Origin: Posidonia oceanica
Taxonomy: Eukaryota; Streptophyta; Magnoliopsida; Alismatales; Posidoniaceae
DNA length: 64,000 nucleotides
Direction: 5' to 3'
Assembly: GCA_037176725.1 (NCBI GenBank)
Contig: JAZBRS010000049.1
Location: 34,464,001-34,528,000, forward strand
Positions 11,231-22,047 of the stretch are shown here, in pieces (position 1 is the stretch's first letter; every line of letters starts with the position of its first letter). The position numbers and the translations under genes are program-made. Under the pieces are notes generated by a model, which worked only from the letters and a program-made list of their open reading frames with translations, did no database searches and was not told where the DNA came from.

Positions 11231-11259
11231 CTAACCTGATTTGCTTTGCCTGTCCACAG
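11231..11259 (+). promoter_or_regulatory. Candidate 3' splice site upstream of gag
   Basis: A CTAAC branch-point-like motif (11231-11235), a pyrimidine-rich tract and TCCACAG ending at 11259 form a good plant acceptor pattern just before the gag reading frame. The same arrangement is kept in element C near 53925-53955 on the minus strand. No donor was identified, so splicing is only a suggestion. Confidence 0.3.
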
Positions 11260-11423
11260 GTAGGTGCGAGGTCCTCAGCCAGAGCTCTAGCGTCTCTATC
11301 CCAGGCAGCTCCCCGTGGTCTCCTCTCTTTCTGGGCTATTTGTTGCCTTCAACGATAGCTCGTCCCTGGACTCGTGCGTCTTCTTTTCGCCGCAGCCCTA
11401 TCATTACCCACTCGCGATCAGCC

Positions 11424-13690
11424 ATGGCCCAGCATGCCAACGGGCCTCTTGCTTCTGTTGCACCAAAGGAGTTTTCGACTTCGGTCCCTCCTACTACTGC
11501 GGCTTCCCCTTCTTGCCATGCATTCGATTACCGGTTGCATGACGATCCTCTGCATTCCACAGGGGAACCGCAGGTCCTAGCCGATCTAGAGCCCGTCACC
11601 GATTCTGTCGCGGTGACCGCCACTCGGGCTCTGGATACCCCTCCTCTTGTCTCTTCTTTGGGCTTTCTTGTCTCAGGAACTCAGCCGGCTGCGGCTACTT
11701 CTATTGTAGGGTCTGTCCCTCTCGGCTCTTTTTCTCTTGTGCCCCCTTCAACAGCCATACCTTTACGTCACGGCTCGTCAGTCGACGAGTCCTCTACCAT
11801 GCAAGCACAACATCTGTGGGCTACGACCCAGAGGTTTCAAGGCATGGCCCTTTCTTCTGGTCCGGTTCCCTCTTTTCCTCATCATCTCTTGACCCCTAAG
11901 GTTCCGGTGCAGCCCTCTGTAGTTTGGCAGGCTCACCACACTACACTTCCACCCCTACCACAGCCCCAGCTCCTCACAGCTTCGGCGATGGGGGCGCATT
12001 ATCGGCTTCCTGCACTTACACAGCACTTTACACAGCATGCAACTCCATCACCTGGTAGCCAGTTCCCCGAATTGGCAGGAGTGCAGCATCTCCTAGGCCC
12101 GTTGCCCGGAACCGTACCGGCACAACAGCTACAGCTCCCATACACTACACAACACACAGCACAGCATGCCTTTTACTCACCCCCTTTACATCAGAATATT
12201 CAGGCTCCTACATACATAGCACTACACTTTGCACCCTCGCACGGGTATACTGGCCCTCACGCTACGACACCAACCAGGTGGCGTGACGGTGGATCCAGAG
12301 GAGCGCTATCGCGCAACCCACACAGCATACACGGCACCTGCCTTAGCTGCACTAGTCTTGACGGCAGCAAGCTCAAACGCCTTCCTTACCAGGATAGGTG
12401 ATCTAGAGAGAGCACTTCATCAAGTGCAAGGCCAGGACCGCCAGCCCTATCAATTTCGGGACCTCTGCTACTTTCCAGAGGCGACACTCCCAGCGAAATT
12501 CCAAATCCCGGAGTTTAACAAGTATAACACTAGAGGCTACCCAATCACACATCTGAAGGCGTACTGCAGCGATCTCGTCCAGCGCCAGCATGACGATAGG
12601 TTGCTGATTCGCTTCTTCCAGAAGAGTCTGACGGGTCCCGCGCTCAAGTGGTTCACTTCCCTTGACATGGCCTCGATCAAGACTTGGGGTGACCTTTCCC
12701 AGGCGTTCCTGGAGTAATATTCCTTCAACCTTGACTTGATCCCCAAGCGCGAGGATCTTGTCGCAAATCGGCAGAAGCCCCACGAACCATTTGGGGAGTA
12801 TGTCGGCCGCAGGCGCACCCTAGCCTCCCAGGTCAAGGATAGACCCTCGAACGAGGAGTCCATTGTGATCATCATCAGGGGAGCACAGCCAGCGACTAGG
12901 GGTCTACTCTGCCTGCAATCCATCACTAGCTTTGCATCGTTGATCCAGGCTGGCGCTCGTGTGGAAAGCTCGCTACAGAATGGCAACTTCCCCGCACTCT
13001 CCGCATTTGCCAAGCAGGCTACCGCCTCTGGCAGCAACAACGACAAAGGCAACAACAACTCCGACGCCCGCTACCACAAGAAGCCGACCGTCGCTTGCAT
13101 CAACTCTCCTATGGAGCTTCCCCCTGCTGAAAACCAGCCCGGCTCACCTCAGTTTGCATCGGCACTTAGTTTTCCACACACCGCACACACCACCATTCAA
13201 GCCAGTGCATCACGTCGCACCAGCCTGGCCAGGACGACAACTAGGGCAAAGGCGACCTTACCGTAAGGAAAGCGAGTTCACACCACTACCTGAATCGCTA
13301 ACCACCATCTTGCCCCAAGTTGCGTCACTCCTGGAGCTTCCAAAGATTCGTCCACCACCGGATCCTCTTCTGCCATGGTACAGGACAAATCTATTTTGCA
13401 AATTTCATCGAGCCGGCGGACACTCGACGAACAAATGCTTTGCCCTCCGGAACGCCGTCCAGGATTTGATTGACGATGGAGTCATTGCCATCAACACGCA
13501 GGAGGCTGCACACACATCTGCACCTACATACCCTAGCATAGCCAGCCTCTCCTCGTCTGAGCTTGCAAGCTACGAGGATCTTGGGACCTTAGGGGTCTAT
13601 TTTCTTGCTCCTGTTCCCACTGATTCCAGCTCTTCCTCGATAGATCCCTCCGATCTCATTGATTTGATCTCTTCTCCAGCCTTTCCCTAG
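11424..13690 (+). pseudogene. gag: gag of element A (Retrotrans_gag type), broken
   Basis: Gag would form the element's RNA-packaging particle. The frame from 11424 (first in-frame ATG, MAQHANG) gives a long Pro/Ser/Thr/Gln-rich N-terminal part. It must shift by one base between 12229 and 12401 to reach the gag core: AKFQIPEFNKYN, DDRLLIRFFQKSLTGPALKW and KTWGDLSQAFLE, typical of plant TAT gag. A TAA at 12715-12717 follows where element C has CAA (Gln). The core resumes with YSFNLDLIPKREDL, then shifts again after about 12960 to reach a zinc-finger-like CKFHRAGGHSTNKCFALR (C-X2-H-X4-H-X4-C) and an acidic, Ser-rich tail ending at 13690. Similarity to element C upstream of 11424 suggests coding may start earlier. 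No protease follows. Confidence 0.82.
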
Positions 13691-15227
13691 CCTTGTCCGT
13701 GGGGGGCCCGGCTTAGAGAGCTCGCCTGTCTATCGAGCACCGGCCCGGGTCTACAAGCACAAAACCTGGATCCTAACAGAGGCTTGGATCAACAGCAGCA
13801 CAGGCAGAAGCAGTCTCAACAACCACAGTAGTACTATCAGAGCAATCAGCAGCAGTAAGCAGCTGACAATGGGGACCACAGTTGTATCCTTTTTGCCTAT
13901 TTTCTTATTGCTTTCCTTTCAAAAAACTGAAAAGCAAAAAAAATCAAAAAAGCAAACACAAAAAAAAAATAAAAAAAAAACTAAAAGCAAAAAAAAAACA
14001 TCTTGCATGCTAATCATTGGCCCGATGAGGAAAATTGGAAAGCAAGCCTGCTGAAGGAGAGAGTCATCCCTTCTCAATTGACACTACCTAGACAACCAGG
14101 CTAGTGAGAGAGCCACCACCCATCCGAGAGTAGGACGAAGTGCCAAACTCCGTGCGGGGCCTGCACCTCCCAGAGGGAGAAGAAAATGTTAGGGCGACTG
14201 AGAGAGTGAACCTAAAAGAATACAAATTCGCATGGGCATAAAAGAAAAACATGCAGACAGAAGGCGAAGACAGAAGTCAGCCCAAGAGAGGGACGCGCGG
14301 ATTAGCTCTATCCCCCCAAACCTTGGAGAGGAGTCGGAGCATGCGCCTAGCAAGCCAACACCTCTAGAGGGACTAGCCACCCCTTCCTGCAGCAAAAGCC
14401 TCTAGTCCAGACCAGACGCCTATTTACCTCCAAGGCAGGGATAGAGCGAACCCAAGTGTCCATGAGAGAGTAGAAAAGAAGAAAATCTCAAAAGAGCAGG
14501 TGTAGGGCCCAAAAGAGTTTGGCACGGAGCCCAAAGCATCACCCATTGAGAGCTTGAGCGTCACCACCCACCAAGGAGAGCCACCTATAGCTTGTGAGTC
14601 CTGGTAGGGTCATTTGAGTCGAGGGTTTCCTCCTCCTTTCAGCAGGCATAAATGCTTTCCAACATAACTGAGGGTAGACAAATAAAAACCTCTAACAAAT
14701 AATCATCTTGCCTAAACACAATCTTGCATGCTTCATATGCATAACCTTGCAGGATCAACTCCAACATTTTTGGCCAGGGGCATGTTAGTTGCTTCCTGAT
14801 CAGGGCATGTACATCAGAGCACACTCAGAACAACAACGCAAACCCGGCAGCCTCTATCGAATACACAGATCCACTACGCAACTGCGAGTCTAGAACGGCG
14901 CTACAGACATTCCACGCAAACAATGCGTACAGACATCAAGCATACAACAAGCTGCGACAACATTCTTCTTGCAAGCAGACAGCAATCAACTGACCTACCC
15001 TCAGATGCGCACATGGGCAAGCAAGCATCATCCACTGCCTCAGCTAGCACAGAGCAGCAGCAGTCCAGGAGCACCTGTAGACCAGCCTCCTCAGCAGACT
15101 TCCTCTCGGCTGAGGCATGTGGCTTGGCCCCCTGCATCCTTGTCTCCTTTTCTCCTTCGCCCACAGGGCAAACCCTTCAGCGTCTCGATACCAGGGGCAT
15201 TTCGGTTGCCCTCTGGCGTCGATATCT
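13691..15227 (+). other. Region between gag and minisatellite, no certain gene
   Basis: It contains an A-rich run (13917-14010) and mixed sequence related to 50120-51513 of element C on the opposite strand. From about 14923 an open frame (KQASSTASAST...STCRPASSAD) is shared with element C in the same reading frame and runs into the minisatellite. Whether it is a real second ORF is undecided. No pol motif is present. Confidence 0.5.
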
Positions 15228-16700
15228 TCTCCTTTGTTGCCACCAGATCTTTGGATATGTCGATATCCTCTTGCCGCCAGATCTTTGGATCTGTCGATAT
15301 TGATTCTCCTTTGTTGCCGCCAGATCTTTGGATCTGTCGATATCCTCTTACTGCCAGATCTTTGGATCTGTCGATATTGATTCTCCTCTTGCCACCAGAT
15401 CTTTGGATCTGTCGATATCCTCTTACTGCCAGATCTTTGGATCTATTGATATTGATTATCCTGTTGCCACCAGATCTTCGAATCTGTTGATATTGTTTCT
15501 CCTGTTGCCACCAGGTCTTCAGATTTGTCAATATTCTGTTGTCGCCAGATCTTCGGATCTATCGATATCCTCTTGCCGCTAGATCTTCAGATATGTCGAT
15601 ATCTTCTTACCGCCAGATCTTTGGATCTGTCGATACTGTTTCTCCTTTTGCCGTCAGATCTGCGGATCTGTCGATATCATTTCTTGCTGCCAGATCTCTA
15701 GATCTGTCAATACTATTTCACCTTGTTGCCGTCAGATCTCTGGATCTATCGATATCCTCTTGCCGGTAGATCTTCAGATCTGTCGATATCTTCTTGCCAC
15801 CAGATCTTTGGATCTGTCGATACTGTTTCACCTTTTGCCGTCAAATCTTCAGATCTGTCGATATCATTTCTTGTCGCCAGATCTCTGGATCTGTCGATAC
15901 TATTTCACCTTGTTGCCGTCAGATCTTCGGATCTGTCGATATCCCCTTGCTGCCAGATTTTTGGATCTGTCGATATTGATTCACCTCTTGCCGCCAGATC
16001 TTCAGATCTGTCGATATCCTCTTGCCGCCAGATCTTTGGATCTGTCGATATTGATTCACTTGTTGCCGCCAGATCTTCAGATCTGTCGATATCTTCTTGC
16101 CGCTAGATCTTTGGATCTGTCGATACTGTTTCACCTTTTGCCGTCAGATCTTCGGATCTGTCGATATCATTTCTTGCCGCTAGATCTCTAGATCTGTCGA
16201 TACTATTTCACCTTGTTGCCGTCAGATCTTTGGATTTGTCGATATCCCCTTGCCGCCAGATTTTTGGATCTGTCGATATTGATTCACCTCTTGCCGCCAG
16301 ATCTTCGGATCTGTCGATATCCTTCTTGCTGCCAGATCTTCGAATCTGTCGATATCCCCTTGCCGTCAGATCTTTGGATCTGTCGATATTGATTCACCTC
16401 TTGCCGCCAGATCTTCGGATCTGTCGATATCATTTCTTGCCACCAAATCTCTAGATCTGTCGATATTGATTTAGCTTTTGCCGTCAGATCTGCAGACCTG
16501 TCGATATCATCTCTTGCCGCCAGATCTTTGGATCTGTCGATATCCATTCAGCTTTTGTCGCCAGATCTACGGATCTATCGATATCATCTCTTGCCACCAG
16601 ATCTTTGGATCTATCGATATCCATTCAGCTTTTGCCGTCAGATCTGCAGATCTGTCAATATCCATCTCTTGCCGCCAAGTTTCTGAACTTGTTGATATCC
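15228..16700 (+). repeat. Minisatellite of about 39 units with an AGATCTTTGGATCT palindrome
   Basis: The repeated core is CAGATCTTTGGATCTGTCGA, each core containing the inverted repeat CAGATC/GATCTG with a 4-base loop. Cores are separated by variable CT-rich linkers, giving a period of about 32-48 bp (mean near 37). I counted about 39 cores. Element C has 16-17 related cores at 49525-50110 on the other strand. It lies between gag and the 3' LTR, a region known in plant TAT elements as a source of new satellite repeats. Long open frames through it arise from the periodicity. Confidence 0.9.
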
Positions 16701-17092
16701 CCTCCTGTTGTCGCTTGGCCTTCGGACCAGTCGAGATCCTCCTTCTCTCCTTGGGTTGATAGCCCTAACTGCTCGGTCGACAACTGTCAACCTATCTGGC
16801 GTCCTTTCCCGATGCCAAGAGCATTTCAACCACCCCTAGTATCATGTGTCTGATACTAGGGGAATCTTTTTTGCTACCTTTGGTATCTTGCCCTCATCTC
16901 CTCCCAGGCTGGCAACCCCAACTACCCGGATGACATCCGTTAAAGTGTCTCACGTCGCAGACGGCAAGCACGATAGTCTTGTCTAGAGTTCTTTTTCGGG
17001 CCGGCAGCCTTAACTGCCCAGACGGCAAGCACGTTAGTCTTGTCTAGCGCCCCTGTTTGCGCAAGTTTGGATTAACTGCCGACTTGTTGCCC
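16701..17092 (+). other. Unique spacer after the minisatellite
   Basis: Mixed-composition sequence with recurring phrases such as GACGGCAAGCACG and TCTTGTCTAG, also seen reversed in element C (48890-49150). No coding or RNA signal is recognised. Confidence 0.5.
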
Positions 17093-17325
17093 GGCGTTAC
17101 ATTACATTGCATACATTGCATTACATTACATACATCGCATTGCATTCCATTGCATACATTGCATTACATTGCATACATCGCATTGCATTCCGTTGCATAC
17201 ATCGCACTGCATTACATTGCATACATTACATTGCTTTGCATTGCATACATCGCATTGCATTTCATCGCATACATCGCATTGCATTTCACTGTATAACATC
17301 GCATTACATTGCATTCTCATTGCGC
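17093..17325 (+). repeat. CATTGCATACAT-type short tandem repeats
   Basis: Irregular repeats of TGCAT, TACAT and CGCAT units over about 230 bp. All frames stay open by periodicity, so the His/Ile/Cys-rich open frames here are artefacts. Element C has a different repeat (55 bp, 48571-48845) at the matching place. Confidence 0.8.
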
Positions 17326-17931
17326 TGCTACTCCCTGTAGTCATCACACCAATCTCCACACTCCACTTTCCCAGACACGGCATACCCAGGAGTCGAACCC
17401 CTGGTTCGCACATTATTTAAAGTGGTATCTTCAGCAATCGCAGCTTCCTTGCAGCCAGCCTGCTTTAGATGACACCCGCGGTAGTGCACGGCCCAGGATC
17501 GCTTCCTTGCCATTATGCGTCCACCACCGCATGCACACCCACAGCATCTTGTAACACTTGCATCGCTTTCGCCTCGAGAGTTCCCAGCGAACGGCACCCC
17601 CGCACTGAATAATTTGGCCCAGTGCACTTTAATCATACGGCTTTCCCTTAAGTGCGGTCCGGCAAGCTGCATTGCATTTTCCACCAAACCGCGTGCATGC
17701 ATCACCTGCGTTTCCCCTAATGTAGTATGGCGCAACGAGCATTAGTGTAAGCATCACAATAGCGTAAGCATTTGCACTGGCATCTGCATTTGCATTTACA
17801 TCGCGGCAATGAGTCACGATATTTGGTGCATCCGCCAAGTAAATGACTAACGCCAACAGCAACCTCTGGCTCTCACTAGCGTCAGGTGGGGTGTCTTGTC
17901 AACCCTGAGTAGCGGCCTTGGTTCCCTCGAC
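17326..17931 (+). other. 3' untranslated part of element A
   Basis: No gene is seen. The last 80 bp before the polypurine tract, including GGTGGGGTGTCTTGTCAACC, are clearly conserved with element C on the minus strand just right of 48350. That suggests a cis-acting function in replication. Confidence 0.5.
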
Positions 17932-17951
17932 CTCGCTTAGGGAGGGGCATC
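17932..17951 (+). promoter_or_regulatory. Polypurine tract of element A
   Basis: GGGAGGGGCATC lies directly before the TGTAGACACCCC start of the 3' LTR. It would prime plus-strand DNA synthesis. Element C has an almost identical tract at 48351-48373 on the minus strand. Confidence 0.8.
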
Positions 17952-18230
17952 TGTAGACACCCCATTTTGACTCAAGGATTAATGGCTCTTCTCTGGTGGA
18001 CTCAAACCCTAAGCCCTACACCCAAACCCTAAGCCCATTTAAGGCCCACAACCAAAGCCCAACACCAAGCCCATTAACCTCTCTTTCCCACATCTAAACC
18101 TACAACCAAAACCCTAGAAACCCTAGGTCACATCCACTCAAACCCTAAACCCTAATCCCAATTAAACCCTACAACCAAAACCCTAGAAACCCTAGGTCAC
18201 ATCCCATTCAAACCCACAACCACAACCACT

Positions 18231-20755
18231 AAGTCTAAAACCCCCTAAAAAAAACACCAAAACCTTTTTTTTCCAAGGAGAGAGACTCTCCCGCGAAATC
18301 CAGAGTCTGCCCATTTCTTCCTATTCTGCTGGCCTCTAGGGCTGGCAGGATGAGGACGCCTCCCCCGCGACCAGGTTTTCGCCCGTTCGTTCCCCCTCTA
18401 GCAAATCCATCTCACCCTTGCCCTCCCCCAGGGGCAAGCTCGACTCACCCCTGTCCTATATGGCGTCCGCCCCAGTGCTCTGGTGGTGGATCTTCATCTT
18501 CGGGGATGAAGCCTGGTCCGATGTCGGTGGCGACATCTATTTCACCGTCTAGGGTTGCTATGGAGGTCCCTCGGTTGGGTGGAGCTTCGGTCACTTTAGG
18601 TGCTTCAACAATAGATGCTGTGGGTGTTTCAAGTGCCACAGTGCCCGCCAAGGGTCTTTCTTCTGATATGGGTGTTGATGAGGATCCCAGTTCCATGGTT
18701 CAAACTACTGATGATCGATCGTATGCTGAGGTTGCTCGTGGTGTTGGTCATGTGGCGAAGCCAGATGACCCTATCACTCCTGATAAAGTTAATGTAAAGG
18801 ATGGGTCTAATACTAGAGGTGGTGGTCCTCGGTCTACTGCTAAGGTGTTGTACCCGTCCATCTCCATGCAAGTGAAGGGTTCGGAGGAGGCTATTGATCC
18901 TTTGGCTTCCTCGCCGAGGTTCAACAATAGGTCTGTTGTTGCGTCGCGACCCAAATCCTTTGCAGCTTCCACTAGAGAGCATCATGTCCGGCCGATGTTT
19001 GAGGATATACCTCTGAGGAGCCTAGTCTGGAAGGATGGCAGAAGGGTCATGGTGTTCACTCCTGATGAAGTGGGCACGCTCTCCAGTCCATTCTCATGGA
19101 GTCTTATTGGGAAGTTTGTGTCTACAAGACCCTCACTTATGCAGATTCGGCTGACTTTGAAAAGAGTTATAAGGTTTGCCCAGGAATTCTTCATTGGGGC
19201 AATTGATGATCATCATGTGATCATTAGATTCCAAAATAGGGAAGATTTTATTGATGCCTACATCAAGAAGGATTGGATGGTGGTTGGAAAACAAATGAGG
19301 GTCTTTCGTTGGTCTCCCAGATTCTCCCCAGGTTTTGAAACCACTTGTGCTCCGGTCTGGGTGGAATTTCCTTGTCTTAGGGCTCATTTTCACTCACCAA
19401 GGGCATTGCAATCCATAGCCAGTATGGTTGGTAAGTTTCTTTGTGCAAATAAGGATGCTTCTGAGTTCACTTGACTAGGGGTTACTAGGGTTTGTGTGGA
19501 AGTGGATTTGACCAAAACCCTACCTAAGGAATTATGGATTGATAACGGAGGTGAAATGATGGCTCAAAAGCTAGTGATCCCTGATGGATCTATCCCCATG
19601 TTCTGCAAGAAATGTATGATGTTGGGACATAAGGAAGGTTCATGTCCTAAGAGGATTTGCTCTCCAAGATCTGATTCTGGGTCTGAATCCACTCGGGATT
19701 GGGTTGATCGTTCTTTTGACAAAAAGAAAGAATCAGAGGGAGTTGGTGCTGGGGAGAAGAATAAAAAGAAGAAGCAAAATAAAAAGAAAGGATCTTTGGG
19801 TGAGGAGAAGAAGGTCCATTTCAATGTCTGTGTAGTGAACAAGGAGGCTTGTTTGTCTCCTGAAGAGGATTATCTAGCAGGTGGAGGTATGGATCTGGAC
19901 CAGATTGACACCTTTGGACCGGTGGGTAAAAGTTCTGTTGTGGAGGGGACTGGTAGGGCTGTTGACCTGATCACGATTGAGGAACAATCTGTTGCTGGGT
20001 TAGATGGTTTTGGTCCGGTGGACTATAGTGTGGCAGTTAAGGATGCTACGGTTCTTGAACAGAAGCAGATGGTAGATGTAGATCACCGGAAGGGGAAGCA
20101 ATTTGCAGGTGATCTTGGCCACTTAGAGGAAACTGATGAAAGAAGGCAAGAAGCTGCTTTGGATCGGTGAGATCAACTAATCTCGGCTATGGTTCAATCT
20201 GCTCGTGTACGTTTGAAGGAGTCTGTAAGAGATGAGTTGTCCTCGGGCACGGGTTGGTCTGATGGGGTACAAGCGCTACACAAAGATCTCAAGGATGCAA
20301 ATTATGACTCTGAGGAGATTGAGGCGGTCTTAGATTCTAAGGAAATGCTGGCTATTTTGAGGAAGGATCCTCTTAACTTGAGAGATGAGTCGGAGGGTTC
20401 TGATGATCAAATGGAGGAGGTGGACTGGGAAGAGTGTGAAAAGGCACCTATTATGAAGAAGCATATTCCAAGGTTGGGAGACGACGGAAGAAATACAAAC
20501 GCAAAGATTATTTAGATATGATTCCTCCGGGAGGTCCTCGCAGGTCCAGGCGTCTAAAGGCATTCAAGCAGAGCAAGCTTCCTTCCTTTGTGGATTTAGA
20601 GTGCGAGTCTGCTTGATGTTCTTAGATGTGTTCTTGGATGTTTTCCTTTGTTGATGTTGTCGTTCCAAGACCATTGAGGGTGATGTTCAATGTGTCTTTG
20701 CTGTAATCTTTTTTTGTGTGTGCAATAAAGATTATGCTTGTTAATAAAAAATAAA
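18231..20755 (+). mobile_element. ORF1-only LINE (copy 2), complete with target duplication
   Basis: Flanked by a perfect 13-bp duplication AACCACAACCACT (18218-18230 and 20756-20768). It has a short leader, one ORF1 frame (18350-20616) and a 3' UTR with GCAATAAAGATTA and an A-rich tail. As in copy 1, ORF2 is missing while both ends are present. The ORF1 product is about 60% identical by eye to copy 1 in the DUF4283 region, so the two belong to separate old subfamilies. Confidence 0.87.
18350..20616 (+). pseudogene. LINE ORF1 (DUF4283 plus zinc knuckle), two stops and one frameshift
   Basis: ATG 18350 opens a Pro/Ser-rich N-terminus (MRTPPPRPGF). The DUF4283-type region is at about residues 225-375 (VMVFTPDEVGTLSSPFSW, FRWSPRFSPGFE, WVEFPCLRAHF). 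The zinc knuckle FCKKCMMLGHKEGSCP follows near residue 420. Then come a Lys-rich stretch, an acidic region with HKDLKDANYDSEEIE, and a basic end with MIPPGGPRRSRRLKA. The frame is continuous from 18350 to about 20480 except for TGA at 19472-19474 (probably an old Arg CGA) and TGA at 20168-20170 (TGG in copy 1). A shift near 20480 is needed to reach the conserved C-terminus and stop at 20616. This is the best-preserved ORF1 here. Plant L1 ORF1 proteins bind the element RNA. Confidence 0.85.
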
Positions 20756-20824
20756 AACCACAACCACTCCAAAACCCTAAACCCTAATCCCAGTTAAACC
20801 CTACAACCAAAACCCTAGAAACCC

Positions 20825-21042
20825 AACCAGCAATGGTTACCGTAGTGGTTGGGTCACCTCCACTACCTTCTCAAGCCGTGGGTTCGATACCCGCCCACCG
20901 CACATAGAGTGGATTTTCCACTCTTTCTTGCATTGGGATTAATTTCCCTTCCTTTCGCCCAAAGGTTTCGAACTCGTGACCTGTGGGCATGCCTTGAAGA
21001 AAAATATCCGTTAAGCTATAGTAGGTTAGGGTAAAAAAAAAA
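20825..21042 (+). mobile_element. tRNA-derived SINE (copy 2) with 16-bp target duplication
   Basis: Same family as the SINE at 6158, with an A-box-like TACCGTAGTGG and B-box GGTTCGATACC (20881-20891), ending GGTTAGGGT plus poly(A). The perfect 16-bp duplication AAAACCCTAGAAACCC (20809-20824 and 21043-21058) is itself telobox sequence of the LTR. Confidence 0.88.
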
Positions 21043-21076
21043 AAAACCCTAGAAACCCTAGGTCACATCCCATTCA

Positions 21077-21551
21077 GTATACGCAATCTGAAATTGAGGA
21101 AGTGGTTCCTCCTCTGCAATTTTTGTATCAATCTGAGCAGCAGCGTGTTCATGAACCTGAAGGAGATGGCTTGTCCTCTCTCGATGATTTTGACGATGAT
21201 GCTTTCTTTAGGGACAACAAGCCGTTTGACTCTAAGGAGCGTGCTCCTAGTCTTGATGCATTGTTCTATGATGACAGTGGTTATAAGGCATCAAGGAAAA
21301 AGAAGAAGGATAAGAGGCGTGATTGGGAATCTTTGCTTCCACCTAGGGGCCCTTGGCGTTCGGGGTGTGTGAAAGCACGATCGGCGCTTAGTATGTTCGC
21401 GGGCATGAAGGAGGCTTCTATATAGGCTTCTTGTACCCTTTGTTTTGTGTGCTTTCTTGTTACTCCTTGGAGGGGCTATCCTCCTTAGAGTTCTATGGAT
21501 GTAATCTTTTTTGGAATCAATGAAGGTTACGGTTAATAATAAAAAAAAAAA
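21077..21551 (+). mobile_element. 5'-truncated copy of the ORF1-only LINE
   Basis: It matches the last ~470 bp of the LINE at 3289-6070, ending in an A-run. It encodes the ORF1 C-terminus (about 21082-21425), including PEGDGLSSLDDFDDDAFF and RRDWESLLPPRGPWRSG. There is no clear target duplication, and a few LTR bases are missing at the junction. It is the third member of this family in one LTR pair. Confidence 0.85.
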
Positions 21552-22040
21552 CCTAAACCCTAATCCCTAAACCCTGATCCCATTTCACACCCATTTTTAC
21601 AACCAAAACCCTAAACCCTAATCTCATGTCAAATCCGATTTTCACAAACACTCCTAAATCTTAAACCCACACCCATTTTCACAACCAAAATCACAAACCC
21701 TAAACCCTAAACCCTAATCCCATTTCAAATCCTAGTTAAACCCAAAGCCCAAAACCCTAATCCCATTTCAAATCCTAGTTAAACCCAAAGCCCAAAACCC
21801 TAAACCCATGTTCTTTTCAGAACCCATCCCATTGAAACCCTAAACCGATATTCCATTCAAGACCCACCCACACAAACCCTAAACCCATGCATTCAAACCA
21901 AAGAGACCCAAGTGCCATTCAAGAAAAAAACCAAAAAAACCTAAACCCTAAACCTATGGCCTACGCCTCACACCCACATCTTGGCCGGCCATCCCTCTGC
22001 CCAGATCAGAATCCAGTGGCCCTCATCGCCTCCCCACTGG

Positions 22041-22047
22041 TATAAAA
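22041..22047 (+). promoter_or_regulatory. TATA box of the element A 3' LTR
   Basis: TATAAAA in the same context as at 6977 in the 5' LTR. Transcription from here would read into LTR D and flanking DNA. Confidence 0.6.

Noticed and set aside
15228..16700. CRISPR-like array (short palindromic repeats with variable spacers)
   Set aside because: Spacers are themselves repeated and of uneven length, the DNA is plant retroelement sequence, and there are no cas genes.
17057..17420. His/Ile/Cys-rich open frames
   Set aside because: Products of TGCATACAT repeats; all frames are open by periodicity.
13691..17931. Protease, RT, RNase H or integrase of element A
   Set aside because: I looked for DTGA/DSGA protease, YVDD-type RT and integrase HHCC motifs in all frames and found none; most of the space is repeat or frame-closed.
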